NCBI GenBank assembly: GCA_947503835.1
Contig: CANNFM010000002.1
Location: 310,001 to 374,000 of the forward strand
Source: an uncultured Aquimarina sp.
GTDB taxonomy: Bacteria > Bacteroidota > Bacteroidia > Flavobacteriales > Flavobacteriaceae
Direction of reading: 5' to 3'
Length of the DNA: 64,000 nucleotides
In this document: piece by piece, positions 52,937 to 62,405 of the stretch
Layout of the letters: the number at the start of each line of letters is the position of its first letter
Position numbering within the stretch: the first letter of the stretch is position 1
The notes under the pieces: generated by a model
What the model was told of the DNA's origin: nothing
The model's input: only the letters and a program-made list of their open reading frames with translations
Database searches by the model: none
Made by a program: the position numbers and the translations under genes

Positions 52937-55111
52937 ATGATTAGTATTTCTAAAAAAACATTAGACGATCTAGAATTTGATACCGTGCTTACTCATGTTG
53001 CAGAACTATGTTCTACTGATTTCGGAAAATCAAAAGCGGTACAAATTGTCCCTTTCAAGACTAAAGAACAACTCAATGTTGCATTGCAAGAAGTATATGA
53101 GTACAAATCTTCATATTTAAACGATGCCAAGATCCCAAATCATGGTTTCGAAAGTATCAATAAAGAAATACAGCTATTAAACATCGAGAACACTTTTTTA
53201 GAAGCTACTAATCTTAAAAGACTTGTATCTATAAGTAGTACTTGCAATGAATTGTTAGTTTTTTTCAAATCAAACAAAGAACTCTATCCTGTTCTATATC
53301 AAACTTGCACCAGAGTACATTACACCAAAGAGATTATCAATCAAATCGAAGCCGTAATAGACAAATTTGGAGAAGTAAAAGATAATGCATCTACAACTTT
53401 ACAAGGACTCAGAAGAGAAATTAATAGCGTTCAAGGAAAATTAAACGGAAGTTTTGGAAAAGATTTATCACGATATAACAGTCTTGGTTATCTTGATGAA
53501 ATTAAAGAGAGTGTGGTAGATAACCGAAGGGTTTTAGCAGTATCTGCAATGTATCGCCGTAAGGTAAAAGGTGCAATCATGGGCAGTTCTAAAACCGGAA
53601 GTATTGTCTACATTGAGCCCGAAGCTACGCTACAATATAGTCGAGAACTAAGTAATCTGCAATACGAAGAGCGTGAGGAAATTGTAAAAATCCTAAAAGA
53701 ACTTACAAATAAATTACGTCCACATATAGAACTCCTGCAGGAATACCAAGAATATCTTAGTGATGTAGATGTTGTTTCGGCAAAATCAAAATATGCCAAT
53801 AAACTAAATGCAGTTTTGCCAAAAATTTCATCAAATAGAGAATTAACGCTAAAAGAGGCCTATCATCCTCTACTCTATCTCACCAATAAAAGTAAACAAG
53901 AAAAGACATATCCACAAACCATATCACTTGATCAAAATAATAGAATTATTGTGATTTCCGGACCTAATGCAGGTGGTAAAAGTATTACTTTAAAAACTAT
54001 CGGTTTATTACAGGTAATGCTTCAGAGTGGAATGCTAATACCCGTTCATGAATATAGCAGAATGTGTTTATTTAATACAATCTTAACCGATATAGGAGAC
54101 AACCAATCGATAGAAAATCATTTAAGCACCTATAGTTATCGTTTAAAAAACATGAACTATTTTCTGCGAAAATGTAACGATAAGACTTTATTTCTTATCG
54201 ATGAATTTGGTACTGGTAGTGATCCAGAACTTGGAGGAGCCTTAGCCGAAGCTTTTTTAGAAGTATTTTATGAACGTGAATCTTATGGGATTATCACAAC
54301 TCATTATGCCAACCTAAAAATGTTAGCGAATGAATTGCCGCATATCACCAATGCAAATATGTTATTTGATGTTAAAACATTAGAACCGCTTTTTAAATTG
54401 CATCTGGGAGAAGCCGGTAGTTCTTTTACCTTTGAAGTGGCTCAAAAAAATGGTATTCCCTACAGTTTGATTAATAAAGCAAAGAAAAAAGTAGAACGAG
54501 GCAAAATCCGTTTTGATAAAAGTATTGCTAACCTTCAAAAAGAACGATCAAAACTACAAAAGACAACATCTTCATTAAAAACCAAAGAACAAAAAGCTGA
54601 AGAAGAAAAAGAGCGTTTAGAAAAAACAAATGACCGAATACAACGCAAACTAGAAAGCTATCAAGAACTGTATGATAGCAATCAACGAATGATTTATTTG
54701 GGTCAAAAAATTGATGATTTAAACGAAAAGTATTTCAATAACAAAAAGAAACGTGAGTTGATCGATGAGTTTATGAAAATTGTACAAATCGAAAATTCAA
54801 AACGAAAAAAGATACCTGTAAAACAAAGAAAGGTTGAAAAAGCCAAAGAGCAAAAAATTGTTACAGAAGTAAAGAAAAAAGTTGAAGTTATTCGAGAGAA
54901 GAAAAAAGAAGAGAAAAAGAAGGAAGAAAAGCTAATTCAGCAAAAACCCAAGGTTACATTAAAAATAGGAGATAAAGTACGAATGATCGACGGAAAATCT
55001 ACCGGAACTATTGATACTATCGAAAAAGGAAAAGCAGTTGTAAATTATGGGATTTTTACTACGAATGTTGCACTTGATCAATTAGAATTTGTAGAAAGAA
55101 AGAAGAAGTAA
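52937..55111 (+). CDS. mutS2: MutS2-family ATPase without Smr domain
   Basis: DNA- or ribosome-associated ATPase of the MutS2 family, 724 residues. Walker A is GPNAGGKS (342-349), and Walker B is FLIDEFGTGSDPELGG near 418-433. A long coiled-coil part (about 515-680) is rich in Lys and Glu. The C-terminus is a KOW-like segment (IGDKVRMIDGKSTGTI). The C-terminal Smr nuclease domain found in many Firmicutes and Helicobacter MutS2 proteins is absent; the chain stops after EFVERKKK. This short form appears usual in Flavobacteria, so I do not read it as truncation. Confidence 0.93.
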   Translation: MISISKKTLDDLEFDTVLTHVAELCSTDFGKSKAVQIVPFKTKEQLNVALQEVYEYKSSYLNDAKIPNHGFESINKEIQLLNIENTFLEATNLKRLVSISSTCNELLVFFKSNKELYPVLYQTCTRVHYTKEIINQIEAVIDKFGEVKDNASTTLQGLRREINSVQGKLNGSFGKDLSRYNSLGYLDEIKESVVDNRRVLAVSAMYRRKVKGAIMGSSKTGSIVYIEPEATLQYSRELSNLQYEEREEIVKILKELTNKLRPHIELLQEYQEYLSDVDVVSAKSKYANKLNAVLPKISSNRELTLKEAYHPLLYLTNKSKQEKTYPQTISLDQNNRIIVISGPNAGGKSITLKTIGLLQVMLQSGMLIPVHEYSRMCLFNTILTDIGDNQSIENHLSTYSYRLKNMNYFLRKCNDKTLFLIDEFGTGSDPELGGALAEAFLEVFYERESYGIITTHYANLKMLANELPHITNANMLFDVKTLEPLFKLHLGEAGSSFTFEVAQKNGIPYSLINKAKKKVERGKIRFDKSIANLQKERSKLQKTTSSLKTKEQKAEEEKERLEKTNDRIQRKLESYQELYDSNQRMIYLGQKIDDLNEKYFNNKKKRELIDEFMKIVQIENSKRKKIPVKQRKVEKAKEQKIVTEVKKKVEVIREKKKEEKKKEEKLIQQKPKVTLKIGDKVRMIDGKSTGTIDTIEKGKAVVNYGIFTTNVALDQLEFVERKKK

Positions 55112-55185
55112 ATCCTACATTGCATTAGAGCAAAGGATCCTTGTTAAAGTATCCTTAAACCACATTTCTGAGAATTTTATCTTTA

Positions 55186-55193
55186 TATATTTG
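55186..55193 (+). promoter_or_regulatory. TAnnTTTG promoter element for the PIG-L gene
   Basis: TATATTTG, 32 bp upstream of the start codon at 55226, in the 114-bp gap after mutS2. This suggests that the deacetylase operon has its own promoter. A clear -33 TTG is not seen. Confidence 0.45.
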
Positions 55194-55225
55194 GTGAATT
55201 ACTATAAAAAATTGCAGCCACAATT

Positions 55226-57724
55226 ATGCGAAAAACACTTCTTTTAGTCAGCCTAGGCATACTAATACCTTTTATTTCAGGGGCACAACAACCCAATAAA
55301 CCCAATGCATCAGAAATTCATGAATCTATTAAAAAACTTAATTTTTTAGGCTCTGTTTTATATGTTGCTGCACACCCAGATGATGAAAACACACGACTCA
55401 TTTCATACATGTCTAATCATGTAAAAGCAAGAACAGCATATCTTTCTATGACTCGTGGAGATGGTGGTCAAAACCTTATAGGGCCTGAAATAAGAGAGCA
55501 ATTGGGGGCAATACGAACCCAAGAATTATTGGCAGCAAGAAAAACTGATGGTGGGGAACAGCTATTTACACGCGCTAATGATTTTGGCTATTCGAAACAT
55601 CCCGATGAAACACTTTCTATCTGGAATAAAAAAGAAGTATTAAGTGATGTGATTTGGGCCATTCGAAAATTTAGACCCGATGTTATTATAAATCGTTTTG
55701 ATCATAGAACTCCGGGTAGCACTCATGGGCATCATACTTCATCTGCTATGTTAAGCACAGAAGCTTTTGACCTTACTGCCAATAAGGAAATGTACCCAGA
55801 TCAACTTCAGTATACCCAAACCTGGCAACCAAAAAGATTATTTTTTAATACTTCTTGGTGGTTCTATGGTAGTAGGGAAAATTTCGAAAAGGCAGATAAA
55901 TCCAAAATGTTAGAGTTTGACACAGGTGTCTATTACCCTGCTCTTGGGCTCTCAAATACAGAAATTGCTTCATTAAGCCGAAGTCAACATAAGTCTCAAG
56001 GGTTTGGCAGCACAGGCACTCGTGGTAAATCCAACGAATATATCGAGTTAATAAAAGGAGAACTCCCTAAAGATAAAACCAACATTTTTGATGGAATAGA
56101 CACTTCCTGGAATCGTATTAAAGAAGGAAAAGCAATTGGAGACATTTTATATCAAGTAGAAAAAGATTTTGATTTTAGAAATCCTGCTTCTTCAATACCA
56201 AAACTTATACAAGCATATCAATTAATTCAGCAAATAAAAGATCAACACTGGAAAACTGTAAAATCTAAAGAAATTAAGGATATCATTGCTGGGGCTTCTG
56301 GACTTTATATAGAAGCAGTTGCTAAAGAAGCATATACCACTAAAGGAAGTGAAATAAGTTTAAAAGTAGAGGCGATTAACCGAAGTACATCCAATATTAC
56401 TTTGAAATCTATTAAAATTGATGCCATTAATATACATGATACTTCAGAAAAAATTCTTGCCAACAACATTAAAAATAATTTCGAATTTAACGGAACGATT
56501 CCTAATGATTTCGATTACACCAATCCTTATTGGCTAAATGAAAAAGGGACGCTGGGGATGTATCTCGTTAACGATCAAAAAGTGATCGGTAAACCCGAAA
56601 CTGACCATAAAATTAAAGCAGAATTTAACTTGGAGATAGAAGGCGTTTCTGTTCCTTTTTCAAAAGAAATAGTATACAAAACTAATGATCCTGTTAAAGG
56701 CGAAGTCTATAAACCTTTTGAAGTTATTCCTGCGGTTTCTGCACACATTAAAGACAAAGTAGTTATTTATGCCAATGGACCGTCAAAGCAAATTCCTGTT
56801 ATTCTAAAAGCGGGTACATCTAATGTAAAAGGTACAATTTCCTTAGCATATCCAGAAGGCTGGAAAGCATCACCGGAGAAGATTGATTTCAATTTGACAC
56901 AAAAAGGAGAAGAAAAAACAATCATTTTTACTCTTACGGCACCAGAAAATCAGAGTGAAGGTTATATTTCACCAATGATTAATATCAATGGAGAGGTGTT
57001 TTCTAAAGATGTTGTCACTATAGATTACGACCATATCCCTTATCAAACTTTGGTTTTACCTTCAGAAACAAAGGTGGTACGTTTGAACATCCAAAAGAAA
57101 GGTCAAAACATTGGATATATAGAAGGTGCAGGAGATGTTGTTCCGGAAAGCTTACAACAAATTGGATATACTGTAACCACTATTGATCCCGAATCAATTT
57201 CACCAGAGGTATTACAACCTTTTGATGCCATTGTAGTAGGAATTAGAGCATATAATACCGTAGAACAATTAAAATTTAAGCAACAACATTTACTAGATTA
57301 TGTAAAAAACGGAGGGAATTTAATTATCCAATACAATACCAATCGAAGACTAAAAGTTGAAGAAAATCTAGGTCCTTATCCTTTAAAGCTATCCAGAGAT
57401 CGAGTTACCGATGAGAATGCCGAGATCATCTTTTTGGCCCCAGATCATCAAGTTTTAAATTCTCCGAATAAAATCACTAAAGATGATTTTAAAGGATGGG
57501 TTCAGGAACGAGGACTGTATTTCCCGAATGAATGGTCAAAAGAATATACGCCTATTCTGGCTTCTAATGATAAAGGAGAATCACAAAAAAAAGGACCTTT
57601 GTTAATTGCGCAATACGGAAAAGGATACTACATCTACACTGGACTCAGTTTCTTTAGAGAATTCCCTGCAGGTGTCCCAGGTGCTTATCGTCTTTTTGCT
57701 AATATATTATCTTTAGGAAAATAA
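55226..57724 (+). CDS. Secreted large PIG-L-family deacetylase
   Basis: An 832-residue exported protein. The signal peptide ends near ISGAQQ (cleavage about residue 20). The N-terminal PIG-L/LmbE zinc deacetylase domain carries HPDDE (50-54) and HGHHTSSAM (the distal zinc histidines, near 171). Beyond about 400 there are immunoglobulin-like or beta-sandwich regions, and the C-terminus has a glutamine-amidotransferase-like fold (AIVVGIRAYNTVEQLKF, GGNLIIQYNTN). PIG-L enzymes remove N-acetyl from GlcNAc-type conjugates. It is followed by a small membrane protein, a sodium symporter and an oxidoreductase, so it probably acts on an external N-acetyl sugar that is then imported. Confidence 0.87.
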   Translation: MRKTLLLVSLGILIPFISGAQQPNKPNASEIHESIKKLNFLGSVLYVAAHPDDENTRLISYMSNHVKARTAYLSMTRGDGGQNLIGPEIREQLGAIRTQELLAARKTDGGEQLFTRANDFGYSKHPDETLSIWNKKEVLSDVIWAIRKFRPDVIINRFDHRTPGSTHGHHTSSAMLSTEAFDLTANKEMYPDQLQYTQTWQPKRLFFNTSWWFYGSRENFEKADKSKMLEFDTGVYYPALGLSNTEIASLSRSQHKSQGFGSTGTRGKSNEYIELIKGELPKDKTNIFDGIDTSWNRIKEGKAIGDILYQVEKDFDFRNPASSIPKLIQAYQLIQQIKDQHWKTVKSKEIKDIIAGASGLYIEAVAKEAYTTKGSEISLKVEAINRSTSNITLKSIKIDAINIHDTSEKILANNIKNNFEFNGTIPNDFDYTNPYWLNEKGTLGMYLVNDQKVIGKPETDHKIKAEFNLEIEGVSVPFSKEIVYKTNDPVKGEVYKPFEVIPAVSAHIKDKVVIYANGPSKQIPVILKAGTSNVKGTISLAYPEGWKASPEKIDFNLTQKGEEKTIIFTLTAPENQSEGYISPMININGEVFSKDVVTIDYDHIPYQTLVLPSETKVVRLNIQKKGQNIGYIEGAGDVVPESLQQIGYTVTTIDPESISPEVLQPFDAIVVGIRAYNTVEQLKFKQQHLLDYVKNGGNLIIQYNTNRRLKVEENLGPYPLKLSRDRVTDENAEIIFLAPDHQVLNSPNKITKDDFKGWVQERGLYFPNEWSKEYTPILASNDKGESQKKGPLLIAQYGKGYYIYTGLSFFREFPAGVPGAYRLFANILSLGK

Positions 57725-57734
57725 TCCATAGAGT

Positions 57735-57845
57735 ATGAAAGAATCAAAAGAAAAATTCGTTTGGAAAAAACTATACTCAGCGGTATTAATTGCTAATGCG
57801 CTATATATTTTAGTATTCTATTTGATAACAAACAAATATTCCTAA
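57735..57845 (+). CDS. Small membrane protein, 36 residues, between PIG-L and symporter
   Basis: Very short ORF, ATG at 57735, stop at 57843-57845. It encodes a basic amphipathic start (MKESKEKFVWKKLYSA) and one membrane helix (VLIANALYILVFYLI). It sits 10 bp after the deacetylase and 53 bp before the symporter in the same direction, exactly filling the gap. The arrangement and composition suggest an accessory subunit or regulator of the symporter. Small ORFs of this kind beside SSS transporters are familiar to me in Flavobacteria, but I cannot cite a named family. Confidence 0.6.
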   Translation: MKESKEKFVWKKLYSAVLIANALYILVFYLITNKYS

Positions 57846-57898
57846 TGATAGGGCTGTTCCTTTTTTTATTCGTTAATTAATTTATTGATTATAACCAT

Positions 57899-59614
57899 AT
57901 GCAAACCATAGATTGGATCGTACTCTCCGTAACTTTATTATTTATTGTTTTATACGGGGCCTGGAAAACAAAGGGAAGTAAAAATGTACAAGAATATATC
58001 CGTGGAGGCAATGAAGCCAAGTGGTGGACAGTAGGACTTTCGGTAATGGCAACCCAGGCTAGTGCGATCACTTTTCTTTCGACTCCGGGGCAAGCATTTC
58101 ATAGCGGAATGGGATTTGTTCAATTTTACTTTGGGCTTCCGATTGCCATGGTGATCATTTGCATGGTTTTTATTCCATTATACCATAAACTCAATGTATA
58201 TACTGCGTATGAATACCTAGAAAGTCGATTCGATCAAAAAACACGTAGTCTTACTGCGGTATTATTTTTAATACAAAGAGGGCTGGCAGCGGGAATCACC
58301 ATTTTTGCTCCAGCAATTATACTATCGGCAGTTTTGGGATGGAATCTTACCTCCCTTAATATCGTCATAGGAATATTAGTTATTATTTATACAGTATCGG
58401 GTGGTACCAAAGCCGTAAATGTTACTCAAAAACAACAAATGGCCGTCATCTTTATTGGGATGTTTATTGCCTTTTTCTTAATCATAAGTTATCTCCCAGA
58501 AGGTATTACATTTTCTAAAGCATTAGATATTGCAGGTGCCAGTGGTAAAATGGAAGTTCTTGATTTTTCATTTAATCTAGACAATCGCTATACGTTCTGG
58601 AGTGGTATCATTGGCGGAAGTTTCTTAGCTCTCTCCTACTTTGGTACAGATCAAAGTCAGGTCCAACGATACTTATCTGGCAAATCTATTAAAGAAAGTC
58701 AATTAGGGCTACTTTTTAATGGACTACTCAAAGTACCTATGCAATTTTTTATTCTTTTGGTTGGCGTTATGGTTTTTGTGTTTTATCAATTTAACCCTTC
58801 TCCTTTGAATTTTAACCCTAAGGCAAAAGAAGTGATTACAAGCTCAGAATACGCCGAAGAGTATAAAAGTTTAGAAGTAGAAAATGAAAAGGTTTTTCAA
58901 AAGAAAAAAGAAGCACAAAGTAAATATGCTCAATATCCAGCTGATTCTCAAATGACATTAGGCCTAGAAGATAAAGCTGCTCTTAAAAACACTATTATTG
59001 AGTTAAATGAATTGGATAAAACAAATCGTGAAACTGCGAAAGCATTAATTACTGAGGCTGATCCCGATCAAGAAACCAACGATAAAGATTATGTTTTTAT
59101 ACATTTTATTTTAAATAACTTACCTCGTGGATTAATCGGCTTATTATTGGCAGTCATTTTATCTGCAGCAATGTCATCTACGGCTTCAGAACTAAATGCA
59201 TTAGCTTCTACAACTACCATAGATTTGTATAAACGAAATGTAAAAGAAGAAAAAACAGATAAGCATTATGTAAATGCTTCTAAATTCTTCACATTAACCT
59301 GGGGTGTTTTGGCAATTTTAGTTGCTTGTTTTGCTAATCTGTTTGATAATCTAATTCAGTTAGTTAATATTATCGGTTCGATCTTCTACGGAAATGTATT
59401 GGGCATATTCTTATTAGCTTTCTTTATAAAATTTGTACACAGCAATGCAACTTTTATGGCTGCCCTTATTACCCAAGTAATCATTATTTTTGTTTGGTGG
59501 CAAGATTGGCTTCCGTTTCTGTGGCTTAATGCACTAGGTTGTGGCATTGTGATGTTTTTAGCAATACTGTTGCAATTTACAATCGGTTCTAAACCCAAAG
59601 TTTCAATGCAATAA
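57899..59614 (+). CDS. Sodium:solute symporter (SSS family)
   Basis: Integral membrane transporter, 571 residues, with about 13-14 helices. The family start is WIVLSVTLLFIVLYGAW, with VQEYIRGGNEAKWWTVGLS, TQASAITFLSTPGQ (sodium-site region near 53-66) and LSYFGTDQSQVQRYLSG. A hydrophilic insertion of about 90 residues (about 305-395), predicted coiled coil and rich in Glu, Lys and Gln, splits two helices. SSS transporters of Bacteroidota sometimes carry such a loop. The likely substrate is a sugar or sugar acid, given the deacetylase upstream and the oxidoreductase 11 bp downstream. Confidence 0.9.
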   Translation: MQTIDWIVLSVTLLFIVLYGAWKTKGSKNVQEYIRGGNEAKWWTVGLSVMATQASAITFLSTPGQAFHSGMGFVQFYFGLPIAMVIICMVFIPLYHKLNVYTAYEYLESRFDQKTRSLTAVLFLIQRGLAAGITIFAPAIILSAVLGWNLTSLNIVIGILVIIYTVSGGTKAVNVTQKQQMAVIFIGMFIAFFLIISYLPEGITFSKALDIAGASGKMEVLDFSFNLDNRYTFWSGIIGGSFLALSYFGTDQSQVQRYLSGKSIKESQLGLLFNGLLKVPMQFFILLVGVMVFVFYQFNPSPLNFNPKAKEVITSSEYAEEYKSLEVENEKVFQKKKEAQSKYAQYPADSQMTLGLEDKAALKNTIIELNELDKTNRETAKALITEADPDQETNDKDYVFIHFILNNLPRGLIGLLLAVILSAAMSSTASELNALASTTTIDLYKRNVKEEKTDKHYVNASKFFTLTWGVLAILVACFANLFDNLIQLVNIIGSIFYGNVLGIFLLAFFIKFVHSNATFMAALITQVIIIFVWWQDWLPFLWLNALGCGIVMFLAILLQFTIGSKPKVSMQ

Positions 59615-59625
59615 ATTCAAATAGA

Positions 59626-60591
59626 ATGATAAAATGGGGCATTATAGGATGTGGTAAAATTGCTCATAAATTTGCTGAAGATATCTGCTCCCTAACCAAT
59701 GCAACTCTTTTTGCCGTTGCAAGTAGAGATCTTAATAAAGCACAAGCTTTTGGGAACACTTATGAAGCCCAGATTTGTTATGGTAATTACGAAGAGTTAG
59801 CAAAAGATTCTAATATTGACATCATATATATTGCAACTCCACACGTTTTTCATTATGAAAACACCCTAATGTGTCTTAAAAATAAAAAGGCGGTGTTATG
59901 TGAAAAACCATTTGCAATGAGTACAGATCAGGTCCTAGAGATGATTGCCGTTGCAAAACAAAATCAGGTCTTTTTAATGGAAGCACTTTGGACCTATTTC
60001 TTACCGCATTACCAATACGTTTTAGGTCTATTAGAATCGAAAGAATTAGGAAAAATTAAAAACCTAAAAGCCGATTTCGGCTTTGCTACATCATTTGACC
60101 CCGAAGGACGACTATTTAATAAAAAACTTGGTGGTGGTAGTGTACTCGATGTTGGAATTTATCCTCTTTTTGCTGCCTTAACTATTTTGGGATACCCCGA
60201 AGATATAAAAGGAAAAGCTACTTTTGGTAAAACGGGAGTTGACGAAACATGTACAATGCAACTTTTGTATAAAAACGGAGTAACTGCTTCCTTATTTAGT
60301 GCTATTACTCAAAAAACAAATACCGAAGCGATCATAACACTTGAAAATGGAACTATCATTATCAATAGTCGTTTTCATGAACCCTCTTCTGTTACGCTTT
60401 TAAAAGACGGAAAAGCAGAGCTTTTAGAATTTGAAGTAAACACAAACGGGTATAATTTTGAAGCTATTCATGCACAAAAAATGTTATTACAAAATCGTAC
60501 AGAAAGTACAATAATGACTTTTGAAAAAAGTATCCAATTGATACAACTCCTGGATGCTGTTCGCAAAGAAATTGGATTAGACTATGGTTAA
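59626..60591 (+). CDS. Gfo/Idh/MocA-family NAD(P)-dependent oxidoreductase
   Basis: A 321-residue dehydrogenase of the Gfo/Idh/MocA family. The N-terminal Rossmann domain starts KWGIIGCGKIAHKFAEDI (residues 3-20), and the conserved Glu-Lys-Pro is in VLCEKPFAMS near 92-101. The C-terminal substrate domain has GGGSVLDVGIYPLFAA near 170-185. It resembles the dihydrodiol dehydrogenase-like and glucose-fructose oxidoreductase-like members. It is the last gene of the run with PIG-L, the small protein and the symporter, so it probably oxidises or isomerises the imported sugar. A strong terminator follows. Confidence 0.9.
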   Translation: MIKWGIIGCGKIAHKFAEDICSLTNATLFAVASRDLNKAQAFGNTYEAQICYGNYEELAKDSNIDIIYIATPHVFHYENTLMCLKNKKAVLCEKPFAMSTDQVLEMIAVAKQNQVFLMEALWTYFLPHYQYVLGLLESKELGKIKNLKADFGFATSFDPEGRLFNKKLGGGSVLDVGIYPLFAALTILGYPEDIKGKATFGKTGVDETCTMQLLYKNGVTASLFSAITQKTNTEAIITLENGTIIINSRFHEPSSVTLLKDGKAELLEFEVNTNGYNFEAIHAQKMLLQNRTESTIMTFEKSIQLIQLLDAVRKEIGLDYG

Positions 60592-60639
60592 AAAATCTAT
60601 TGAAAATATCTTTGTCCTAGAAGATAAAGACTAAAAGAA

Positions 60640-60672
60640 AAAAGCGCTCCGATTAATTTTCGGAACGCTTTT
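60640..60672. terminator. Bidirectional intrinsic terminator
   Basis: AAAAGCGCTCCG (60640-60651) pairs with CGGAACGCTTTT (60661-60672) with one mismatch over 12 bp and a 9-nt loop. A and T tracts on the two sides give a U-run on either strand. It lies between convergent genes (Gfo/Idh/MocA and DUF2911). Confidence 0.85.
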
Positions 60673-60698
60673 CATGATTTGTGTGTGAAAAAGAGTGT

Positions 60699-61541
60699 TT
60701 ATTTAGCTCCCCACTCTGCAAGGGAGTCTTTATTTAATTTTACGTAATCTGCGTTTTTTGCCTTTTCTGCCAATTCTAACGAAGTTTTTGCAGCTTTTAT
60801 TGCTCCATCTTTATCTCCTTTTTTAGCATAAATCAAAGACTGTTGTCTGTGATACCAGAAAGCAGGCTCTTTGCGAAGAGAAATTGCTTTGTCGATATGT
60901 TCTTTTGCTTTATCAAAATTTTCGATGTTTTTATAAAATACCGCTGCTTGGTAATGATCTCCGGCAGATGGTCCGGCCATCACTTTTTCGATACTAGCTG
61001 TAGCCATTTCTTTAGCAGGAACATCAATTTTTACAGCTACCTCTGTATTAGCCCATAAAAAGTTTAATATCGCAGAATCCATTTTAAAATCACTAAATAC
61101 GATTGTAAAAGTTTCTATGTTCACAGGCATTGTAGTAGCTTTTACTGAAGTTTTAGCTGCAACTTTGGCATCATCCCATTCCCTTGGCGTACCCCAATTG
61201 TTAGCGTCACTATAAAAAATTACTTCCCAATTCTCCTTACCTGGCTTTGTGAAAATAGCATAAGTACCTTTTTTAAGTTCCTTACCACCTACTTTAACAT
61301 CATCGCTAAACGTAATTTGAGTGTTTTTATTAGCACCAGTTCTCCATAGTTTATCAAATGGTACAAGGTCTCCAAAAATAGTTCTTCCTCTCATACTAGG
61401 ACGTGAGTATTCAACAGAAACATCTGTTAATCCAATAACCTGCTCAATTTTAGAAGATGGGCTAGGTTGTGGGGTTTTAACCTGAGCTTTTATCCCAAAA
61501 GATAACAAAGCCGCAGAAAGAAATAATACAATTTTTTTCAT
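60699..61541 (-). CDS. DUF2911 domain protein with C-terminal TPR
   Basis: A 280-residue exported protein. The signal peptide ends near FGIKAQ (about residue 19). The DUF2911 domain follows (about 25-165): IGLTDVSVEYSRPSMRGRTI, LWRTGANKNTQITFSDDV and GTYAIFTKPGKENWEVIFY. The last 80 residues contain tetratricopeptide-like repeats (FYKNIENFDKAKEHIDKAIS, YAKKGDKDGAIKAAKTSLE). Function is unknown; it is a common periplasmic or secreted protein in Flavobacteria. It ends near a bidirectional terminator. Confidence 0.9.
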   Translation of the reverse strand: MKKIVLFLSAALLSFGIKAQVKTPQPSPSSKIEQVIGLTDVSVEYSRPSMRGRTIFGDLVPFDKLWRTGANKNTQITFSDDVKVGGKELKKGTYAIFTKPGKENWEVIFYSDANNWGTPREWDDAKVAAKTSVKATTMPVNIETFTIVFSDFKMDSAILNFLWANTEVAVKIDVPAKEMATASIEKVMAGPSAGDHYQAAVFYKNIENFDKAKEHIDKAISLRKEPAFWYHRQQSLIYAKKGDKDGAIKAAKTSLELAEKAKNADYVKLNKDSLAEWGAK

Positions 61542-61631
61542 TGTGTGAAATTTAGTTTGTTAGATTATTAATAACGAAAATAAGGAATACCCTTACATTT
61601 AGAGTTAACAAAAACTTAAAATAAGGAATAG

Positions 61632-61639
61632 TATATTTG
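61632..61639 (+). promoter_or_regulatory. TAnnTTTG promoter element for the aquaporin gene
   Basis: TATATTTG, 19 bp before the start codon at 61659. Transcription would start close to the gene and give a leader of roughly 12-15 nt. The -33 region lacks an exact TTG. Confidence 0.5.
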
Positions 61640-61658
61640 TCGCCATATTAAAAGGATC

Positions 61659-62318
61659 ATGAAAAAATACATTTCTGAAAGTATAGGAACATTTAGCTTA
61701 GTTTTTTGTGGCACTGGTGCTATGACTATTAATGAAGTAACTGGTGGCGATGTTACCCATGTAGGAATTGCAATCACATGGGGACTAATTGTTATGGCCA
61801 TGATCTATGCTTTTGGAGAAATATCCGGCGCCCATTTTAATCCAGCGGTCACTATTGCTTTTGCTTATGCTAAAAAATTTGAATGGAAAGAAGTTCCAAA
61901 ATATATAATAGCCCAATGCATCGGTGCAATATTAGCAAGTAGTATTTTACTTTTTTTATTTCCTCAAAGTGAGTTTTTAGGAGGTACAATACCAACGGTT
62001 GATGATCTTAGAGCATTTATATTAGAAATATTACTAACCTATTTTCTTATGGTCGTTATCATAAATGTTTCTACCGGCTCTAAAGAAACAGGAACAATGG
62101 CAGGAATAGCAATTGGTGGTGTAGTATTATTAGAAGCCATGTTTGCCGGTCCTATTACAAAAGCATCTATGAATCCAGCGAGATCCCTTGGGCCTGCCCT
62201 TTTATCAGGACATTGGGAACATCAATGGTTATATTTTATTGCTCCCATTATCGGAGCATTGTTAGCTGTAGTCACATGCAAATTGGTCAAACCAGATAAC
62301 TGTTGTGATGATTGTTAA
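61659..62318 (+). CDS. MIP-family aquaporin, NIP-like
   Basis: Six-helix channel of the major intrinsic protein family, 219 residues. Both half-helix motifs are intact: Asn-Pro-Ala at 61-63 (GAHFNPAVT) and at 172-174 (SMNPARSLGPA). The selectivity-filter Arg175 is present. The position that is His in water-specific AqpZ appears to be Ala160 (LLEAMFAGPITKASMNPA). That is closer to NIP- and AqpN-type channels, which pass glycerol and small neutral metalloids. The C-terminus ends in CCDDC, an unusual cysteine cluster. It is monocistronic; no arsenic-resistance gene is seen nearby. Confidence 0.9.
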   Translation: MKKYISESIGTFSLVFCGTGAMTINEVTGGDVTHVGIAITWGLIVMAMIYAFGEISGAHFNPAVTIAFAYAKKFEWKEVPKYIIAQCIGAILASSILLFLFPQSEFLGGTIPTVDDLRAFILEILLTYFLMVVIINVSTGSKETGTMAGIAIGGVVLLEAMFAGPITKASMNPARSLGPALLSGHWEHQWLYFIAPIIGALLAVVTCKLVKPDNCCDDC

Positions 62319-62405
62319 TACCTCTATTTCAATCTATGCCAGCAGGATTTGCATAATTCACTCTTTTTAACATATATTTATCATACTAATAAACATTCCC
62401 CCATT

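Noticed and set aside
52937..55111. MutS2 as a truncated gene because the Smr domain is missing
   Set aside because: The frame ends normally after a KOW-like segment, and the short form appears usual in Flavobacteria.
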